Shown one piece after another: positions 10,467 to 19,241 of a stretch of 64,000 bases of DNA (positions within the stretch are counted from its first letter, which is position 1; every line of letters starts with the position of its first letter). Origin of the DNA: Paenirhodobacter enshiensis (GTDB taxonomy: Bacteria; Pseudomonadota; Alphaproteobacteria; Rhodobacterales; Rhodobacteraceae); assembly GCF_000740785.1 (NCBI RefSeq), contig NZ_JFZB01000005.1, positions 372,001 through 436,000 on the forward strand, read 5' to 3'. Under the pieces are notes generated by a model. It saw nothing but the letters and a program-made list of their open reading frames with translations, ran no database searches and was not told the DNA's origin. The position numbers were made by a program, and so were the translations under genes.

Positions 10467-11201
10467 ATGACACGCAAGATCTATGAGATTACCGGCCCGG
10501 ACCGGGTGCATTTCCTGCAAGGTCTGGTCAGCAACGACGTGCGTCGGCTGACCGAGGGGCCGGTCTATGCCGCGCTTTTGACGCCGCAGGGCAAGTATCT
10601 GGCAGATTTCCTGCTGGTGCCGCAGGGCGAGACGATCCTCCTCGACATCGACGCAGGGCTTGCCGAGGGCGTGGTGAAACGGCTGTCGATGTATCGGCTG
10701 CGCGCCGATGTGACCATCGCGCCATCGGGGCTGTCGGTGTTTCGCGGCACCGGCCCGGCACCCGAAGGTGCGGTCGCGGATCCGCGGCACCCGGCGCTCG
10801 GCTGGCGGCTCTATGGCGAGAAGGCGGGCGACGACGGCAGCGACTGGGACGCGATCCGGGTCGAGCATGTCATCCCCGAGACCGGGATCGAGCTGACGCC
10901 CGAGACCTATATCCTCGAAGCCGGGTTCGAGCGTCTGCATGGCGTCGATTTCCGCAAGGGCTGCTATGTCGGGCAGGAGGTCACCGCCCGGATGAAGCAC
11001 AAGACGGAGCTGCGCAAGGGCCTGACCCGCGTGCGGCTGCTCGGAGAGGCGCCGGCGGGCACGCCGATCACCGCCGACGGACGCCCGGTCGGCACGCTGT
11101 TCACCTCGTCGGGCGGTCGGGCCATCGCGCATCTGCGATTCGACAGAACCGAAGGACCGCTGCGCGCCGGCGAGGCCGAGGTCCTCCCCGATCCGCTGTA
11201 A
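10467..11201 (+). CDS. ygfZ: YgfZ/GcvT-domain folate-binding Fe-S maintenance protein
   Basis: A 244-residue protein of the YgfZ/IBA57 family, related to glycine-cleavage T protein. The diagnostic motif KGCYVGQE lies at residues 164-171 and contains the conserved cysteine; the N-terminal DRVHFLQGLVSNDV segment is also typical. YgfZ uses tetrahydrofolate to support assembly or repair of certain [4Fe-4S] enzymes such as MiaB and aconitase. ATG at 10467 is preceded by a GCAGGAGCAC ribosome site and matches the family start. It follows the MsbA-like exporter in the same direction. Confidence 0.9.
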   Translation: MTRKIYEITGPDRVHFLQGLVSNDVRRLTEGPVYAALLTPQGKYLADFLLVPQGETILLDIDAGLAEGVVKRLSMYRLRADVTIAPSGLSVFRGTGPAPEGAVADPRHPALGWRLYGEKAGDDGSDWDAIRVEHVIPETGIELTPETYILEAGFERLHGVDFRKGCYVGQEVTARMKHKTELRKGLTRVRLLGEAPAGTPITADGRPVGTLFTSSGGRAIAHLRFDRTEGPLRAGEAEVLPDPL

Positions 11202-11297
11202 GCGTCCCTTCGCCGGCACGGCTTCGTGCCGCAACGGAAATCCCATGCCTGGCAAAGAAATTGTGAACCATTCGGACCAATTTCCCGAACATGGGTC

Positions 11298-11327
11298 TTG
11301 ATCCAAAGGGGGGTGGGTCCATATAAG
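11298..11327 (+). promoter_or_regulatory. Predicted promoter for the DUF6280-like gene
   Basis: TTGATC (11298-11303) and TATAAG (11322-11327) are separated by 18 bp, a good sigma70 arrangement. The transcript would have a leader of about 160 nt before the ATG at 11493. Confidence 0.5.
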
Positions 11328-11377
11328 CCCAACAGGCCTCGACGCTGGGGCGATTTCATATAGCGCAAAAAGAAATG

Positions 11378-11398
11378 GCCATGCACGGCTTGCATGGC
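11378..11398. promoter_or_regulatory. Perfect 8-bp inverted repeat in the leader of the DUF6280-like gene
   Basis: GCCATGCA (11378-11385), a CGGCT loop, and TGCATGGC (11391-11398) form a perfect inverted repeat. It lies downstream of the predicted promoter and 95 bp before the start codon, so it could be an operator or an mRNA hairpin. Confidence 0.5.
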
Positions 11399-11492
11399 GG
11401 TCATTCTGTTGCGGACATATCGAATCGCCCGTCAAGCGCCGTAGACGACCGAAACGCCAGCAGACGCAAGAGCAATAATCAAGGACGGAACA

Positions 11493-11813
11493 ATGCGCGA
11501 CTTCGTTGACGGCTCCGCATTCAACTATGAGCAAGGTCAGAGGGCACGCAAGCTGTTTGCGGCCGTGGTTCTGGCTGCGCTCGACGATGCGATCGCCGAT
11601 GACAAGAAATATGGCAACGGGCCCGAACAGATCGCCCGTTGGGCGCGCTCGCGCGATGGCCGCGAGGTGCTGTCCTGCGCCGGCATCGACCCGAACGAGC
11701 GCGTCGTGCGCGGGTTGATGGAATTTGTTTCCAAGGGCGTGCGCACCTCGGTTGCGCTGTCGCGCGAGGAAAGCGAACGCCGCATGGCCGCCGAAGAGGC
11801 CGAAGCCGCCTGA
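11493..11813 (+). CDS. DUF6280-like conserved small protein
   Basis: A 106-residue cytosolic protein with no signal or membrane segment. I recognise its sequence (MRDFVDGSAFNYEQGQRARKL at the start, DDKKYGNGPEQIARWARSRD in the middle) as a family found almost unchanged across Rhodobacterales, annotated as DUF6280, of unknown function. The very Glu/Ala-rich C-terminus (SREESERRMAAEEAEAA) is likely disordered. It is a single-gene unit with its own promoter and a strong terminator. Such strict conservation with a monocistronic layout suggests a basic cellular role, but none is known. The family name is recalled rather than verified. Confidence 0.75.
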   Translation: MRDFVDGSAFNYEQGQRARKLFAAVVLAALDDAIADDKKYGNGPEQIARWARSRDGREVLSCAGIDPNERVVRGLMEFVSKGVRTSVALSREESERRMAAEEAEAA

Positions 11814-11841
11814 TCGGCAGCGGATTTTCACGAGACCCTGA

Positions 11842-11878
11842 ACGCGGTGCGTCCCTCTGGCGCACCGCGTTTTCTTTT
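11842..11878 (+). terminator. Intrinsic terminator of the DUF6280-like gene
   Basis: ACGCGGTGCG and CGCACCGCGT form a perfect 10-bp stem with a 9-nt loop, followed immediately by TTTCTTTT. This is a classical Rho-independent terminator, 29 bp after the stop codon. Confidence 0.9.
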
Positions 11879-11879
11879 G

Positions 11880-12329
11880 TCCCGGGCTGTCCGGTCCGGT
11901 TGTCGCGACGTCGCTTCGTCAGCCCTCGGAGGGCGTCTGTCTGGCCGGAGTGCTGCCTGACTGTGCCCTTGCCGGGCGAGTATGGCCAACTGATTTCACC
12001 GGAACATTTTCCCGGGCGGAATGCGCGAGAGACGGTTCTGCGGCCAGGGGTAACGTCGGCCGGGACCGTGCGTTTGGCTTCCTCCGCCCGGGAGATTGTG
12101 CCGCTCGCGAAGAGGCAGGCCTGAAGCGTCCGGCCTGAGATGTTCGCGCGCGTTGCCTGGCGGGACGCGCCCTCAGTGACGTGCCGGTGTCCCGCTCTCC
12201 GGGAGACAATGGCCCGGGGGAAACATGCCGGGAGGTCGCCTGTCCGGTTCCGCAAGGCGCACCGCTGGCCGGTCCGTCCATCCGGTCACAGCGATCCGGC
12301 TCTGGCTGCCTGCGGCGTGTCGAGCGGCC
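11880..12329. other. 450-bp stretch without a recognisable gene
   Basis: Between the terminator and the stop codon of the minus-strand popZ-like gene no open frame resembles a known protein. Frames of 60-240 codons exist on both strands, but their Arg/Pro-rich compositions are those of antisense noise in GC-rich DNA. I see no strong promoter or RNA fold. It could be the 3' untranslated region of the popZ-like transcript or gene decay. Confidence 0.5.
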
Positions 12330-13511
12330 TCAGTCGAGGGTCTGATCGCGCAGGGCGCGCTGGATCTCGCGCCGGACCAGCTTGCGCACGTTGCTGGTGA
12401 TCCGTTCGCCCAGAACGCCGCGCAGCTCCTCTCGAATGAGCTGCGCGACCATGAGGCGCAATGCGTCCTCGTCAATTTCCGCCGTGGCCGGGGCGACGGC
12501 TTCGTCGTCCGGGTCGTCGTCTTCCTCGGGCTCTGCGTCATGGAGCACGGGTTGGCCGCCCCGCACGATCGTGGGACGCATCGGAGCCTCCGCGGTATCA
12601 TCGGGGTGAGCTGCATCCGATGTTTCCGCGAGCATGTCCGGCGTCTGTTCCGTGTCGGGCTCGTCTTCTGCCTGTGCGGTTTCGAGGGCGGCCACCGTTT
12701 CGCCGGCCGCGTCCGCGAGGGCCGGAGCCTCGTCGGTGGATGCGTCTTCCGCGTCCTGCTCCGCGTCACGGGCATCGGCCGGATGGCCGGCCGTCGCAGC
12801 CGCTTCAGGGGCCTCGTCCGGCAGGTCGTCCTGCGCCGGGAATTCGGGCGTGGCAAAGGCTTCGTCAGGCAGCGGGCTGTCCGCGGATCGCGAAGGTTCC
12901 TCGTGCCGCGGCACCGCGCCCTCTTCCGGTGCGTTGTCGACGATCTCGTCGGGCTCGGACGAGAGGGGGGCCGCAGCCTCCTCATCCGGCGCGTCCTCAT
13001 CCGGCGCGGTCTCTGCCGCGCCTTCTTCCTGCACGGTTGCCTGAACCTCGTCCGGCACAGGCGTCTGAGCCTTTTCCAGAGCCTCCGCCGCATAGGACGA
13101 GCGGAACGCCAGCGTGACCGCCGAAGGGCGTTCCTCGATCAGATCGTCATCCGTCATCTCGATGAACGGAGCTTCCTCGGTCTCGGGCGAAGCCGCAATC
13201 GCCGCGGCGGGCGAGACCACGGCCTCCAGCTCGGCGATGGAGGATTCGAGCCGGGCCAGCTCATTCGCCAGATCGCGCGAGCCGGTCCCCGCCGCCGTCG
13301 CGGCATCGCGGGCGGCGACAACCTCGGCCACGCGGCGAGAAATGCGTTGCGAGGGCGTCAGGACCAGGAATTCGTTCTCGTCAGCAGCCGGGGCAGGGGC
13401 TTCCCGGGACGATTCGGGCGCTGCCGGCGGCGGTGTGGTCTCCTTCGACACCAGACGCCGGATCGACGCCAGGACATCTTCGATCTCGTTGTTGCTGCCA
13501 GAATCGTTCAT
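12330..13511 (-). CDS. PopZ-like polar organising protein (DUF2497-like)
   Basis: This 393-residue protein is very rich in Glu, Asp, Ala and Pro between two short conserved ends. The N-terminus NNEIEDVLASIRRLVSKE matches the PopZ/DUF2497 opening helix (consensus EDILASIRRII), which binds client proteins. The C-terminus LRLMVAQLIREELRGVLGER plus LVRREIQRAL resembles the PopZ oligomerisation helices. PopZ forms a polymeric matrix at the cell pole that anchors ParB-parS and cell-cycle regulators. Gene order supports the call: pcm, tolC and popZ neighbour each other in other alphaproteobacteria, as here. The central linker is about twice the length of Caulobacter PopZ's. Function in this organism is inferred. 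Confidence 0.7.
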   Translation of the reverse strand: MNDSGSNNEIEDVLASIRRLVSKETTPPPAAPESSREAPAPAADENEFLVLTPSQRISRRVAEVVAARDAATAAGTGSRDLANELARLESSIAELEAVVSPAAAIAASPETEEAPFIEMTDDDLIEERPSAVTLAFRSSYAAEALEKAQTPVPDEVQATVQEEGAAETAPDEDAPDEEAAAPLSSEPDEIVDNAPEEGAVPRHEEPSRSADSPLPDEAFATPEFPAQDDLPDEAPEAAATAGHPADARDAEQDAEDASTDEAPALADAAGETVAALETAQAEDEPDTEQTPDMLAETSDAAHPDDTAEAPMRPTIVRGGQPVLHDAEPEEDDDPDDEAVAPATAEIDEDALRLMVAQLIREELRGVLGERITSNVRKLVRREIQRALRDQTLD

Positions 13512-13571
13512 CTCAGCCTCTCTTCGCCCTTTGAAAGGGTCCGGGCATTCTGCCCTCTTGTCGCGCAGGGG

Positions 13572-14963
13572 TCATTCCTTTTTCCCGATGGCCCGCAGAA
13601 CCCGGTCGAGGCTCTGGCCACGGCTGCTCGTGTATGGCGCGTTCTGCACCGCGTTGTAATAGGCTGCCGGATCATATGTCGGAATTCCGAGCTTGAGGTC
13701 TTCTGCCGTCAACAGACCCATAGTCGACAGAAGTTGATAATATGCTACTTCCAGACTGGCTCCGGCCGCGATCCGGTCCGAGCGCGCCCGGAGCAGCGTC
13801 TGTTCGGCGTCGAGCACATCAAGCGTGGTGCGCGCGCCCAGCTTCGCCTCTTCGCGCCCGCCCGTCCAGGCGGCTTCGGCGGCCCGAACCTGATCGTCAT
13901 AGGCGCCCGTCTGGCTGCGATAGACCTCGATCCGGGTCCAGACCTGCGCCACATCCTCGGCCAGTGTCACCCCGGTCTGTTGCAGCGCGGCGCGCGCCGC
14001 ATCGCGCCCGGCCAGGGCCTGACGGTGCAGCGACGATTTTTGCCCGCCGGAATAAAGCGTTTGCGACAGCGCGATGCCGGCGCGTGTGGTCTGTTGCCCG
14101 CCTTCGTAATTCAGGAATCCGGCCGATGCGCTGAGCGTCGGACGCCGGTCCGCCGCGGCGGCGTCGATCCCCATTTCGGATACGGCCAGCATGTGCTGCG
14201 CCTGCCTGACTGCGGGGTTGTTGCGCAGCGCGGTCTGGCGCGCCGCGTCGAGGCTTTTCGGCAGGCCGGGCAGCTTCGGCACCGGGGCGAGCGTGCCGGG
14301 CAGCCGGCCCACCGCGGCGCGATAGGCCTCGCGTGCGAGGCGGTGATCGCCCTCGGCCGCAACCAGGCCGGCGCGGGCTTCGGCCTCGGCGGCTTCGGCC
14401 TGAGCGAGATCGGTGCGGGTCACGTCGCCCACGGCCAGACGGGCGCGGGTGGCGGTGACGACTTCGGTGCAGGCGCGCAGCGAATCGCGGTTGATCGCGA
14501 CCTGAGCGGCGGTGCCGCGCACGTCGACATAGGCCTGCACCGCGCTCAGCAGAACCTGCTGCTCGACCATGCGCAGCGCCTCCCGGGTGCCCAGAACGCT
14601 CTCGCGTTTCATGTCGACGTTCATCCGGCGGCGGCCGAAATCGAACAGTGTCACCGAGGCCTGCAGCTGTGCCGAGGCGGTCTGCCGGTCGCGCGGCAAG
14701 CCAGCATAAAGATAGGACTTTCCGTAATCGTAACCGGCCGCCCATTCGAGAACCGGCCGCAGCGCGGCCACCGCCTGCGCCACGTCCTCATCCGCGGCCC
14801 GCAGCGTGGCGCGGTTCTGCTCCAGCAGATGCGACTGACGATAGGCCGAGATCAGCGCATCGGCGAGCGTCTCGGCCGAGACAGGTGTGACCACAACCGC
14901 ACCGACGGCCGCAGCCCCAAGGATCTGGGCCCCAAGGATCGGGGCCCCGGCCAGCCGGCGCAA
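13572..14963 (-). CDS. tolC: TolC family outer-membrane efflux channel
   Basis: A protein of about 463 residues with the duplicated alpha-helical/beta-strand pattern of TolC: conserved LQASVTLFDFGRR in the first repeat, ALSQTLYSGGQKSSLHRQAL in the second, and TTLDVLDAEQTLLRARSD near the end. TolC trimers form the outer-membrane duct for type I secretion and RND/MFS efflux. No ATG is well placed. I use TTG at 14963, preceded by GGAAAGG, which gives a signal peptide (hydrophobic run to PVSAE). A CTG start about 30 bp upstream is possible. It lies 60 bp after pcm and 60 bp before popZ on the same strand, so all three may form an operon. Confidence 0.88.
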   Translation of the reverse strand: MRRLAGAPILGAQILGAAAVGAVVVTPVSAETLADALISAYRQSHLLEQNRATLRAADEDVAQAVAALRPVLEWAAGYDYGKSYLYAGLPRDRQTASAQLQASVTLFDFGRRRMNVDMKRESVLGTREALRMVEQQVLLSAVQAYVDVRGTAAQVAINRDSLRACTEVVTATRARLAVGDVTRTDLAQAEAAEAEARAGLVAAEGDHRLAREAYRAAVGRLPGTLAPVPKLPGLPKSLDAARQTALRNNPAVRQAQHMLAVSEMGIDAAAADRRPTLSASAGFLNYEGGQQTTRAGIALSQTLYSGGQKSSLHRQALAGRDAARAALQQTGVTLAEDVAQVWTRIEVYRSQTGAYDDQVRAAEAAWTGGREEAKLGARTTLDVLDAEQTLLRARSDRIAAGASLEVAYYQLLSTMGLLTAEDLKLGIPTYDPAAYYNAVQNAPYTSSRGQSLDRVLRAIGKKE

Positions 14964-15022
14964 AGCCTTTCCGATACAGGACGTCGCGCGGAGCCACAGG
15001 CCCCGTGTCGGCGCCCCCGGGG

Positions 15023-15673
15023 TCAGAGCGCGAATTCCTTCTCGCGGGCGAAGTCGGGCAGCACCGGCGCGGCGGCGTTGAACGCATCGCGCCAGCTCAC
15101 TGCCCCGTCGAACTTGCGCCCGATCCGCACCACGCCAAGCGCGCCGGTCATGAAGATCGCGGCGATGCGGCCGCCGTCCTTGAGCTGATCGAGCAGCGCT
15201 TCGGGCACCTGTTCCACCCCGCCCTCGATGACAATGGCATCGTAGGGACCGTGTTTGGCTGCACCGGCGTTCAGCGCGCCCTGCACTACGGCGGCATTGT
15301 CGGCGCCAATGCGCGCGAGCGTTGCCTCGGCCAGCGTCGCGAGATCGCCATCCTCGACGGCCACGACCGCCTCGGCCAGCCGCGCCATCACCGCGGCCGA
15401 ATAACCCAGACCGCATCCCAGATCCAACACCAGATCGCCCGGCTGGATGTCCAGCGCATCGAGGATCTTGGCGAAGCTGCGCGGCTCCAGCAACCAGCGG
15501 TCGCGGCCGATGCGGAGGTTCTCGCCGACATAGGCGGCTTCGCGCAACGCGGGGGGGACGAACTCTTCGCGCGGGATGTCCAGCATCGCGGCGATGACGG
15601 GGAACTTCGTCACGTCATTGGGGCGAACCTGAGTGTCGACCATCATGGCGCGGCGCGCGGCGAAATCCTGCAT
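15023..15673 (-). CDS. pcm: Protein-L-isoaspartate O-methyltransferase family protein
   Basis: A 216-residue SAM-dependent methyltransferase. The ATG at 15673 gives the usual N-terminus ([20 protein letters not shown]). SAM motif I is [15 protein letters not shown], post-I VVAVEDG follows, and [17 protein letters not shown] is the family's motif II region. The family methylates isoaspartyl residues in damaged proteins. This short alphaproteobacterial branch, found next to tolC, lacks parts of the canonical PCMT substrate motifs, so true repair activity is not certain. It heads the pcm-tolC-popZ block and diverges from the small lipoprotein gene. Confidence 0.85.
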   Translation of the reverse strand: MQDFAARRAMMVDTQVRPNDVTKFPVIAAMLDIPREEFVPPALREAAYVGENLRIGRDRWLLEPRSFAKILDALDIQPGDLVLDLGCGLGYSAAVMARLAEAVVAVEDGDLATLAEATLARIGADNAAVVQGALNAGAAKHGPYDAIVIEGGVEQVPEALLDQLKDGGRIAAIFMTGALGVVRIGRKFDGAVSWRDAFNAAAPVLPDFAREKEFAL

Positions 15674-15907
15674 CTTCCGAACTTCCAGTCTGATTGTTCC
15701 GATCTTTGTCGCACAGAAACGCCGGCGGAGCAACAGAAGCCGCGCCCGGTTGCCGCGCCGTACCCGGCCGGATCTTCCGTGTTGCAAGGCCGCTCCGGCG
15801 CCAAAGTCGGGCTTGGCAAGCGGCTGGCTTTCGGGCAACCATCGGCCGATGCCGGTGCGCGCCGCTGTGCCGCCGGCCCCAGATCAAAGACGGATACGGA
15901 GACCGAA

Positions 15908-16045
15908 ATGCGCAAATTCCTGATCGCCACTCTGGCCCTCGCCTCGCTCGCCGCCTGCCAGACCATCGCGGGCGCCGGGCGTGACATGCAGAACGCCGGA
16001 AGCGCCGTGACGCATGAGGCGAACAAGGCTCAGGCGAAGATGTAA
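15908..16045 (+). CDS. Entericidin-like small lipoprotein
   Basis: This 45-residue lipoprotein has a signal peptide ending in a lipobox LAAC with the lipidated Cys at 17, then TIAGAGRDMQNAGSAVTHEA. That pattern (GAGRDxQxAG, small Ala/Gly-rich helix) defines the entericidin A/B family (EcnA/EcnB). In enterics these peptides form a toxin-antidote pair influencing lysis; in alphaproteobacteria single copies are common and their role is unknown. The gene has its own short unit and is followed by a repeat carrying a terminator hairpin. Confidence 0.85.
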   Translation: MRKFLIATLALASLAACQTIAGAGRDMQNAGSAVTHEANKAQAKM

Positions 16046-16090
16046 GGCAAGCCCGCCGGGATCGGAGCGGCCGAGAGGCGCGATTGCCCG

Positions 16091-16169
16091 CCTCTTTCGG
16101 CTTTCCACAAATATCCCGGGGGTGAATTTGCCCGAAAGGGCAAAGAGGGGGCAGCGCCCCCTCTTTTTC
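16091..16169 (+). repeat. Dispersed double-hairpin repeat with terminator
   Basis: The copy contains CACAAATATCCCGGGGGTGA, a TTTGCCC/GGGCAAA hairpin, and GAGGGGGCAGCGCCCCCTC followed by TTTTTC. It lies between the convergent ends of the entericidin-like gene and lepA. The final hairpin and T-run form a good intrinsic terminator on the plus strand. Confidence 0.85.
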
Positions 16170-16170
16170 G

Positions 16171-17970
16171 TCAGCTGTCGATCTTCAAGGCGTTGATGAA
16201 GGCGGATTGCGGGATCTCGACCTTGCCGAACTGCCGCATCTTCTTCTTGCCTTCCTTCTGCTTCTCCAGAAGTTTCTTCTTTCGCGTCGCGTCGCCGCCA
16301 TAGCATTTCGCGGTCACGTCCTTGCGCATCGCCGACAGGGTTTCGCGCGCGATCACCCGGCCGCCGATCGCCGCCTGGATCGGGATCTTGAACATGTGCC
16401 GCGGGATCAGCTCCTTGAGCTTCTCGACCATGGCGCGGCCACGGCTCTCGGCGCGGGCGCGGTGCACCATCACCGACAGCGCGTCGACCGGCTCGTCGTT
16501 CACCAGGATCGACATCTTCACCATGTCGTCCTCGCGATACTCCGAGATATGGTAATCGAAGCTCGCGTAGCCCTTGGTGACCGATTTCAGCCGGTCGTAG
16601 AAGTCGAACACCACCTCGGCGAGCGGCAGGTCATAGACCACCATCGCCCGGGTGCCGGCATAGGTCAGATTGACCTGAATGCCGCGCCGGTCCTGGCACA
16701 GCTTCAGCACGTCGCCGAGATATTCGTCGGGCACCATGATCGTCGCTTCGATCCGCGGCTCCTCGATATGGTCGAGATAGGTCAGATCGGGCATGTCGGC
16801 GGGGTTGTGCAGCTCGCGCACCTCGCCGTCCTTCATGTAGAGCTTGAACACCACCGAAGGCGCGGTGGTGATCAGGTTCAGGTCGTATTCGCGTTCCAGC
16901 CGGTCGCGCACCACTTCGAGGTGCAGCAGGCCGAGGAAGCCGCAACGGAACCCGAAGCCGAGCGCGGCCGAGGTCTCCATCTCGTAGCTGAACGAGGCAT
17001 CGTTCAGCGCCAGCTTCTCGATGGCGTCGCGCAGGGCCTCGAAATCGGCGGCGTCGACCGGGAACAGGCCGCAGAACACGACGGGCTGTGCCGGCTTGAA
17101 GCCCGGCAGCGGCGCGTCGCAGGGTTTCTTTTCATGGGTGATGGTGTCGCCCACGCGGGTATCGCGCACCTGCTTGATCGAGGCGGTGAACACGCCGATC
17201 TCGCCCGGCCCGAGTTCGGCGATGTCGACCATGCTCGGCTTCAGCACGGCGAGCTTGTCGATGCCGTAGATCGCGCCCGTCTGCATCATCTTGATGCGGT
17301 CGCCCTTGCGGATCACCCCGTCCATCACCCGGATCATCACGACGACGCCGAGATAGGCGTCATACCACGAATCGACCAGCATCGCCTTCAGCGGCGCGTT
17401 GCGGTCGCCTTTGGGGGCGGGCAGGCGTTTCACGATCGCCTCGAGCACGTCGGGGATGCCCATGCCGGTCTTCGCCGAGATCGGAATCGCATCCGAGGCG
17501 TCGATGCCGATCACGTCCTCGATCTCGGCCTTGACGGCATCCGGGTCGGCGGCGGGCAGGTCGATCTTGTTCAGCACCGGCACGATCTCGTGGCCGGCGT
17601 CGATCGCCTGATACACGTTGGCGAGGGTCTGCGCCTCGACGCCCTGCGAGGCATCGACGACCAGAAGCGAGCCCTCGACCGCGCGCATCGAGCGGCTGAC
17701 CTCGTAACCGAAGTCGACATGTCCGGGGGTGTCGATCAGGTTCAGGATATAGGTCTGACCGTCCTTCGCCGGATATTCGATGCGGACGGTGTTCGCCTTG
17801 ATGGTGATGCCGCGCTCGCGCTCGATATCCATGCTGTCGAGCAGCTGCTCCTTCATGTCGCGCGCGGCGACCGTGCCCGTCATCTGGATCAGACGGTCGG
17901 CCAGCGTGGATTTGCCGTGGTCGATATGGGCCACGATGGAGAAGTTGCGGATGTGATCAAGCTCGGTCAT
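16171..17970 (-). CDS. lepA: Elongation factor 4 (LepA) GTPase
   Basis: This 599-residue translational GTPase is the normal LepA length. The G1 motif AHIDHGKST lies at residues 15-23, DTPGHVD and NKIDLP follow, and the C-terminus contains the LepA-specific domain with [22 protein letters not shown]. LepA binds the ribosome and affects initiation and elongation under ionic or other stress. The start [17 protein letters not shown] is canonical, yet a TATAGATATAG element sits only 9-19 bp upstream and no Shine-Dalgarno sequence is visible, suggesting a very short or leaderless transcript. It lies 80 bp downstream of bioY on the same strand. Confidence 0.98.
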   Translation of the reverse strand: MTELDHIRNFSIVAHIDHGKSTLADRLIQMTGTVAARDMKEQLLDSMDIERERGITIKANTVRIEYPAKDGQTYILNLIDTPGHVDFGYEVSRSMRAVEGSLLVVDASQGVEAQTLANVYQAIDAGHEIVPVLNKIDLPAADPDAVKAEIEDVIGIDASDAIPISAKTGMGIPDVLEAIVKRLPAPKGDRNAPLKAMLVDSWYDAYLGVVVMIRVMDGVIRKGDRIKMMQTGAIYGIDKLAVLKPSMVDIAELGPGEIGVFTASIKQVRDTRVGDTITHEKKPCDAPLPGFKPAQPVVFCGLFPVDAADFEALRDAIEKLALNDASFSYEMETSAALGFGFRCGFLGLLHLEVVRDRLEREYDLNLITTAPSVVFKLYMKDGEVRELHNPADMPDLTYLDHIEEPRIEATIMVPDEYLGDVLKLCQDRRGIQVNLTYAGTRAMVVYDLPLAEVVFDFYDRLKSVTKGYASFDYHISEYREDDMVKMSILVNDEPVDALSVMVHRARAESRGRAMVEKLKELIPRHMFKIPIQAAIGGRVIARETLSAMRKDVTAKCYGGDATRKKKLLEKQKEGKKKMRQFGKVEIPQSAFINALKIDS

Positions 17971-18049
17971 GAGGCCGCTATATCTATAAACACAGGGTCC
18001 GGGAAGGGGGCACGAAGCCCCTTCCCGGCGGTGGTTTCATCGCGGTCGT

Positions 18050-18598
18050 TCACTCTGCGCGCGACAGCAGCGCCGAGGGGCGATAGCGCGCGATCACCGT
18101 CACCAGCCAGCCGGCGACGACCGCCTTGATCAGGTCGCCCGGGATGAACGGCAGCGACAGGCCGAGCGCCGCGCCAAACCCCTTGTGCAGCACCGCCATC
18201 ATGCCGAACGTGCCGCACAGATACAGCACCACGATGCCGCCGAGCACCGCGCCGGCACCCGCCGCCACCCCGACCGGGGCATTGCGCATCTTCTCGACCA
18301 CCAGCCCGGTGACGAAGGCCGCGGGGATCCAGCCGAGCAGGAAGCCGACGGTCGGCCCGGCGAAGACGCCGAGCCCGCCGCGCCCGCCCGAGAGCACCGG
18401 CAGCCCGAGCGCGACTACCGCGACGATGACGATGACCGCGAGCGCGCCGCGCTTCGAGCCGAGCACCGCCCCCGCCAGCATCACGCCGAGCGACTGCGCC
18501 GAGACCGGCACTCCCGTCGGCAGCATCAGCGGCGGCACCAGGCCAAGCACGGCGATCAGCGCCGCGAACAGGACGATCAGGGTGAAATTGCGTTCCAA
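18050..18598 (-). CDS. bioY: Biotin ECF transporter substrate-binding subunit BioY
   Basis: A 182-residue membrane protein with about six hydrophobic helices. It has BioY features such as PTGVPVSAQSLGVMLAGAVLG near residue 30-50, AGPTVGFLLGWIPAAFVTG in the middle and FIPGDLIKAVVA near the end. BioY is the S-component that captures biotin and works alone or with BioM and BioN. The gene is the last of the bioM-bioN-bioY operon, starting 1 bp after bioN. A hairpin (GGGAAGGGG/CCCCTTCCC, 18011-18026 region) follows its stop. No BioR-type palindrome is visible before bioM. Confidence 0.95.
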   Translation of the reverse strand: MERNFTLIVLFAALIAVLGLVPPLMLPTGVPVSAQSLGVMLAGAVLGSKRGALAVIVIVAVVALGLPVLSGGRGGLGVFAGPTVGFLLGWIPAAFVTGLVVEKMRNAPVGVAAGAGAVLGGIVVLYLCGTFGMMAVLHKGFGAALGLSLPFIPGDLIKAVVAGWLVTVIARYRPSALLSRAE

Positions 18599-18599
18599 G

Positions 18600-19241
18600 T
18601 CAGGGTCTCCGTTCCAGAGTAGGTTTCTTGTGAGGGCGCGGCGGGGTCAGCCCGCCACGCGCGCGAAGGGCTTCGGCCAGACGATCCGAATCGTCGAGCA
18701 GCGAAAGGGTCATCGGGGCAAGCAGCCGCGGCCCCGGCCGGCGGCGCGACCGTGCGCGCCAGGCGAGCGTCAGCATCTCCAGCCGCGCGCGCAGCACCGG
18801 GATGAAGCGCAGCAGCATCGCGACGGTCAGCGCCGGCAGCCGCGGCGGCAGGCCGAACCGGGCGAAGGGGGTGGCGAGGCGCTCGATCATCGCCATCAGC
18901 TCGGGCAGGGGGGTGGTCAGGGTGACGAAAGTCGCGAGCGCCATCATCGCAAGGATGCGCAAGGCGAGCACCAGCGCGCCCCGCGGATCGCCGAGCCACA
19001 ATTGCCAGATCACGATCAGCCCGACGATCCACAGCACCGGGCGCAGCGCCGTGGCCCCCGCGCGCAGCCCCCGCCGCCCGAGGCTGAGATAAAGCCCCGC
19101 GGTCAGTGCACCGACCGCAGCCAGCGGCAGCGGATCGCGCAGAAAGGCGGTGCCGGCCATCGCCACCGCCAGCACGCCGAACTTGAGGCCCGCCGGCAGC
19201 CGGTGCGCCCAGCTGGTGCCCGGAAGCGCGAGGCTCAGCAT
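18600..19241 (-). CDS. bioN: Biotin ECF transporter transmembrane subunit BioN
   Basis: A 213-residue EcfT-type membrane protein with four or five hydrophobic segments. The C-terminal coupling region carries the Ala-Arg-Ala-type motif AWRARSRRR and EALRARG that contact the ATPase. BioN is the T-component that couples ATP hydrolysis to BioY. Its start overlaps the end of bioM by 7 bp, showing tight translational coupling in the bioMNY operon. Confidence 0.93.
   Translation of the reverse strand: MLSLALPGTSWAHRLPAGLKFGVLAVAMAGTAFLRDPLPLAAVGALTAGLYLSLGRRGLRAGATALRPVLWIVGLIVIWQLWLGDPRGALVLALRILAMMALATFVTLTTPLPELMAMIERLATPFARFGLPPRLPALTVAMLLRFIPVLRARLEMLTLAWRARSRRRPGPRLLAPMTLSLLDDSDRLAEALRARGGLTPPRPHKKPTLERRP

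Noticed and set aside
11521-12255. 244-codon minus-strand frame covering the DUF6280-like gene and the gap after it
   Set aside because: Arg/Pro/Ser-rich shadow of the plus-strand gene and its terminator; no start site or family resemblance.
17980-17989. ATATCTATAA, a 9/10 match to the BioR box TTATCTATAA next to the biotin operon
   Set aside because: It lies downstream of bioY and in the lepA promoter position, not before bioM, the first gene; it is better explained as a -10 element.
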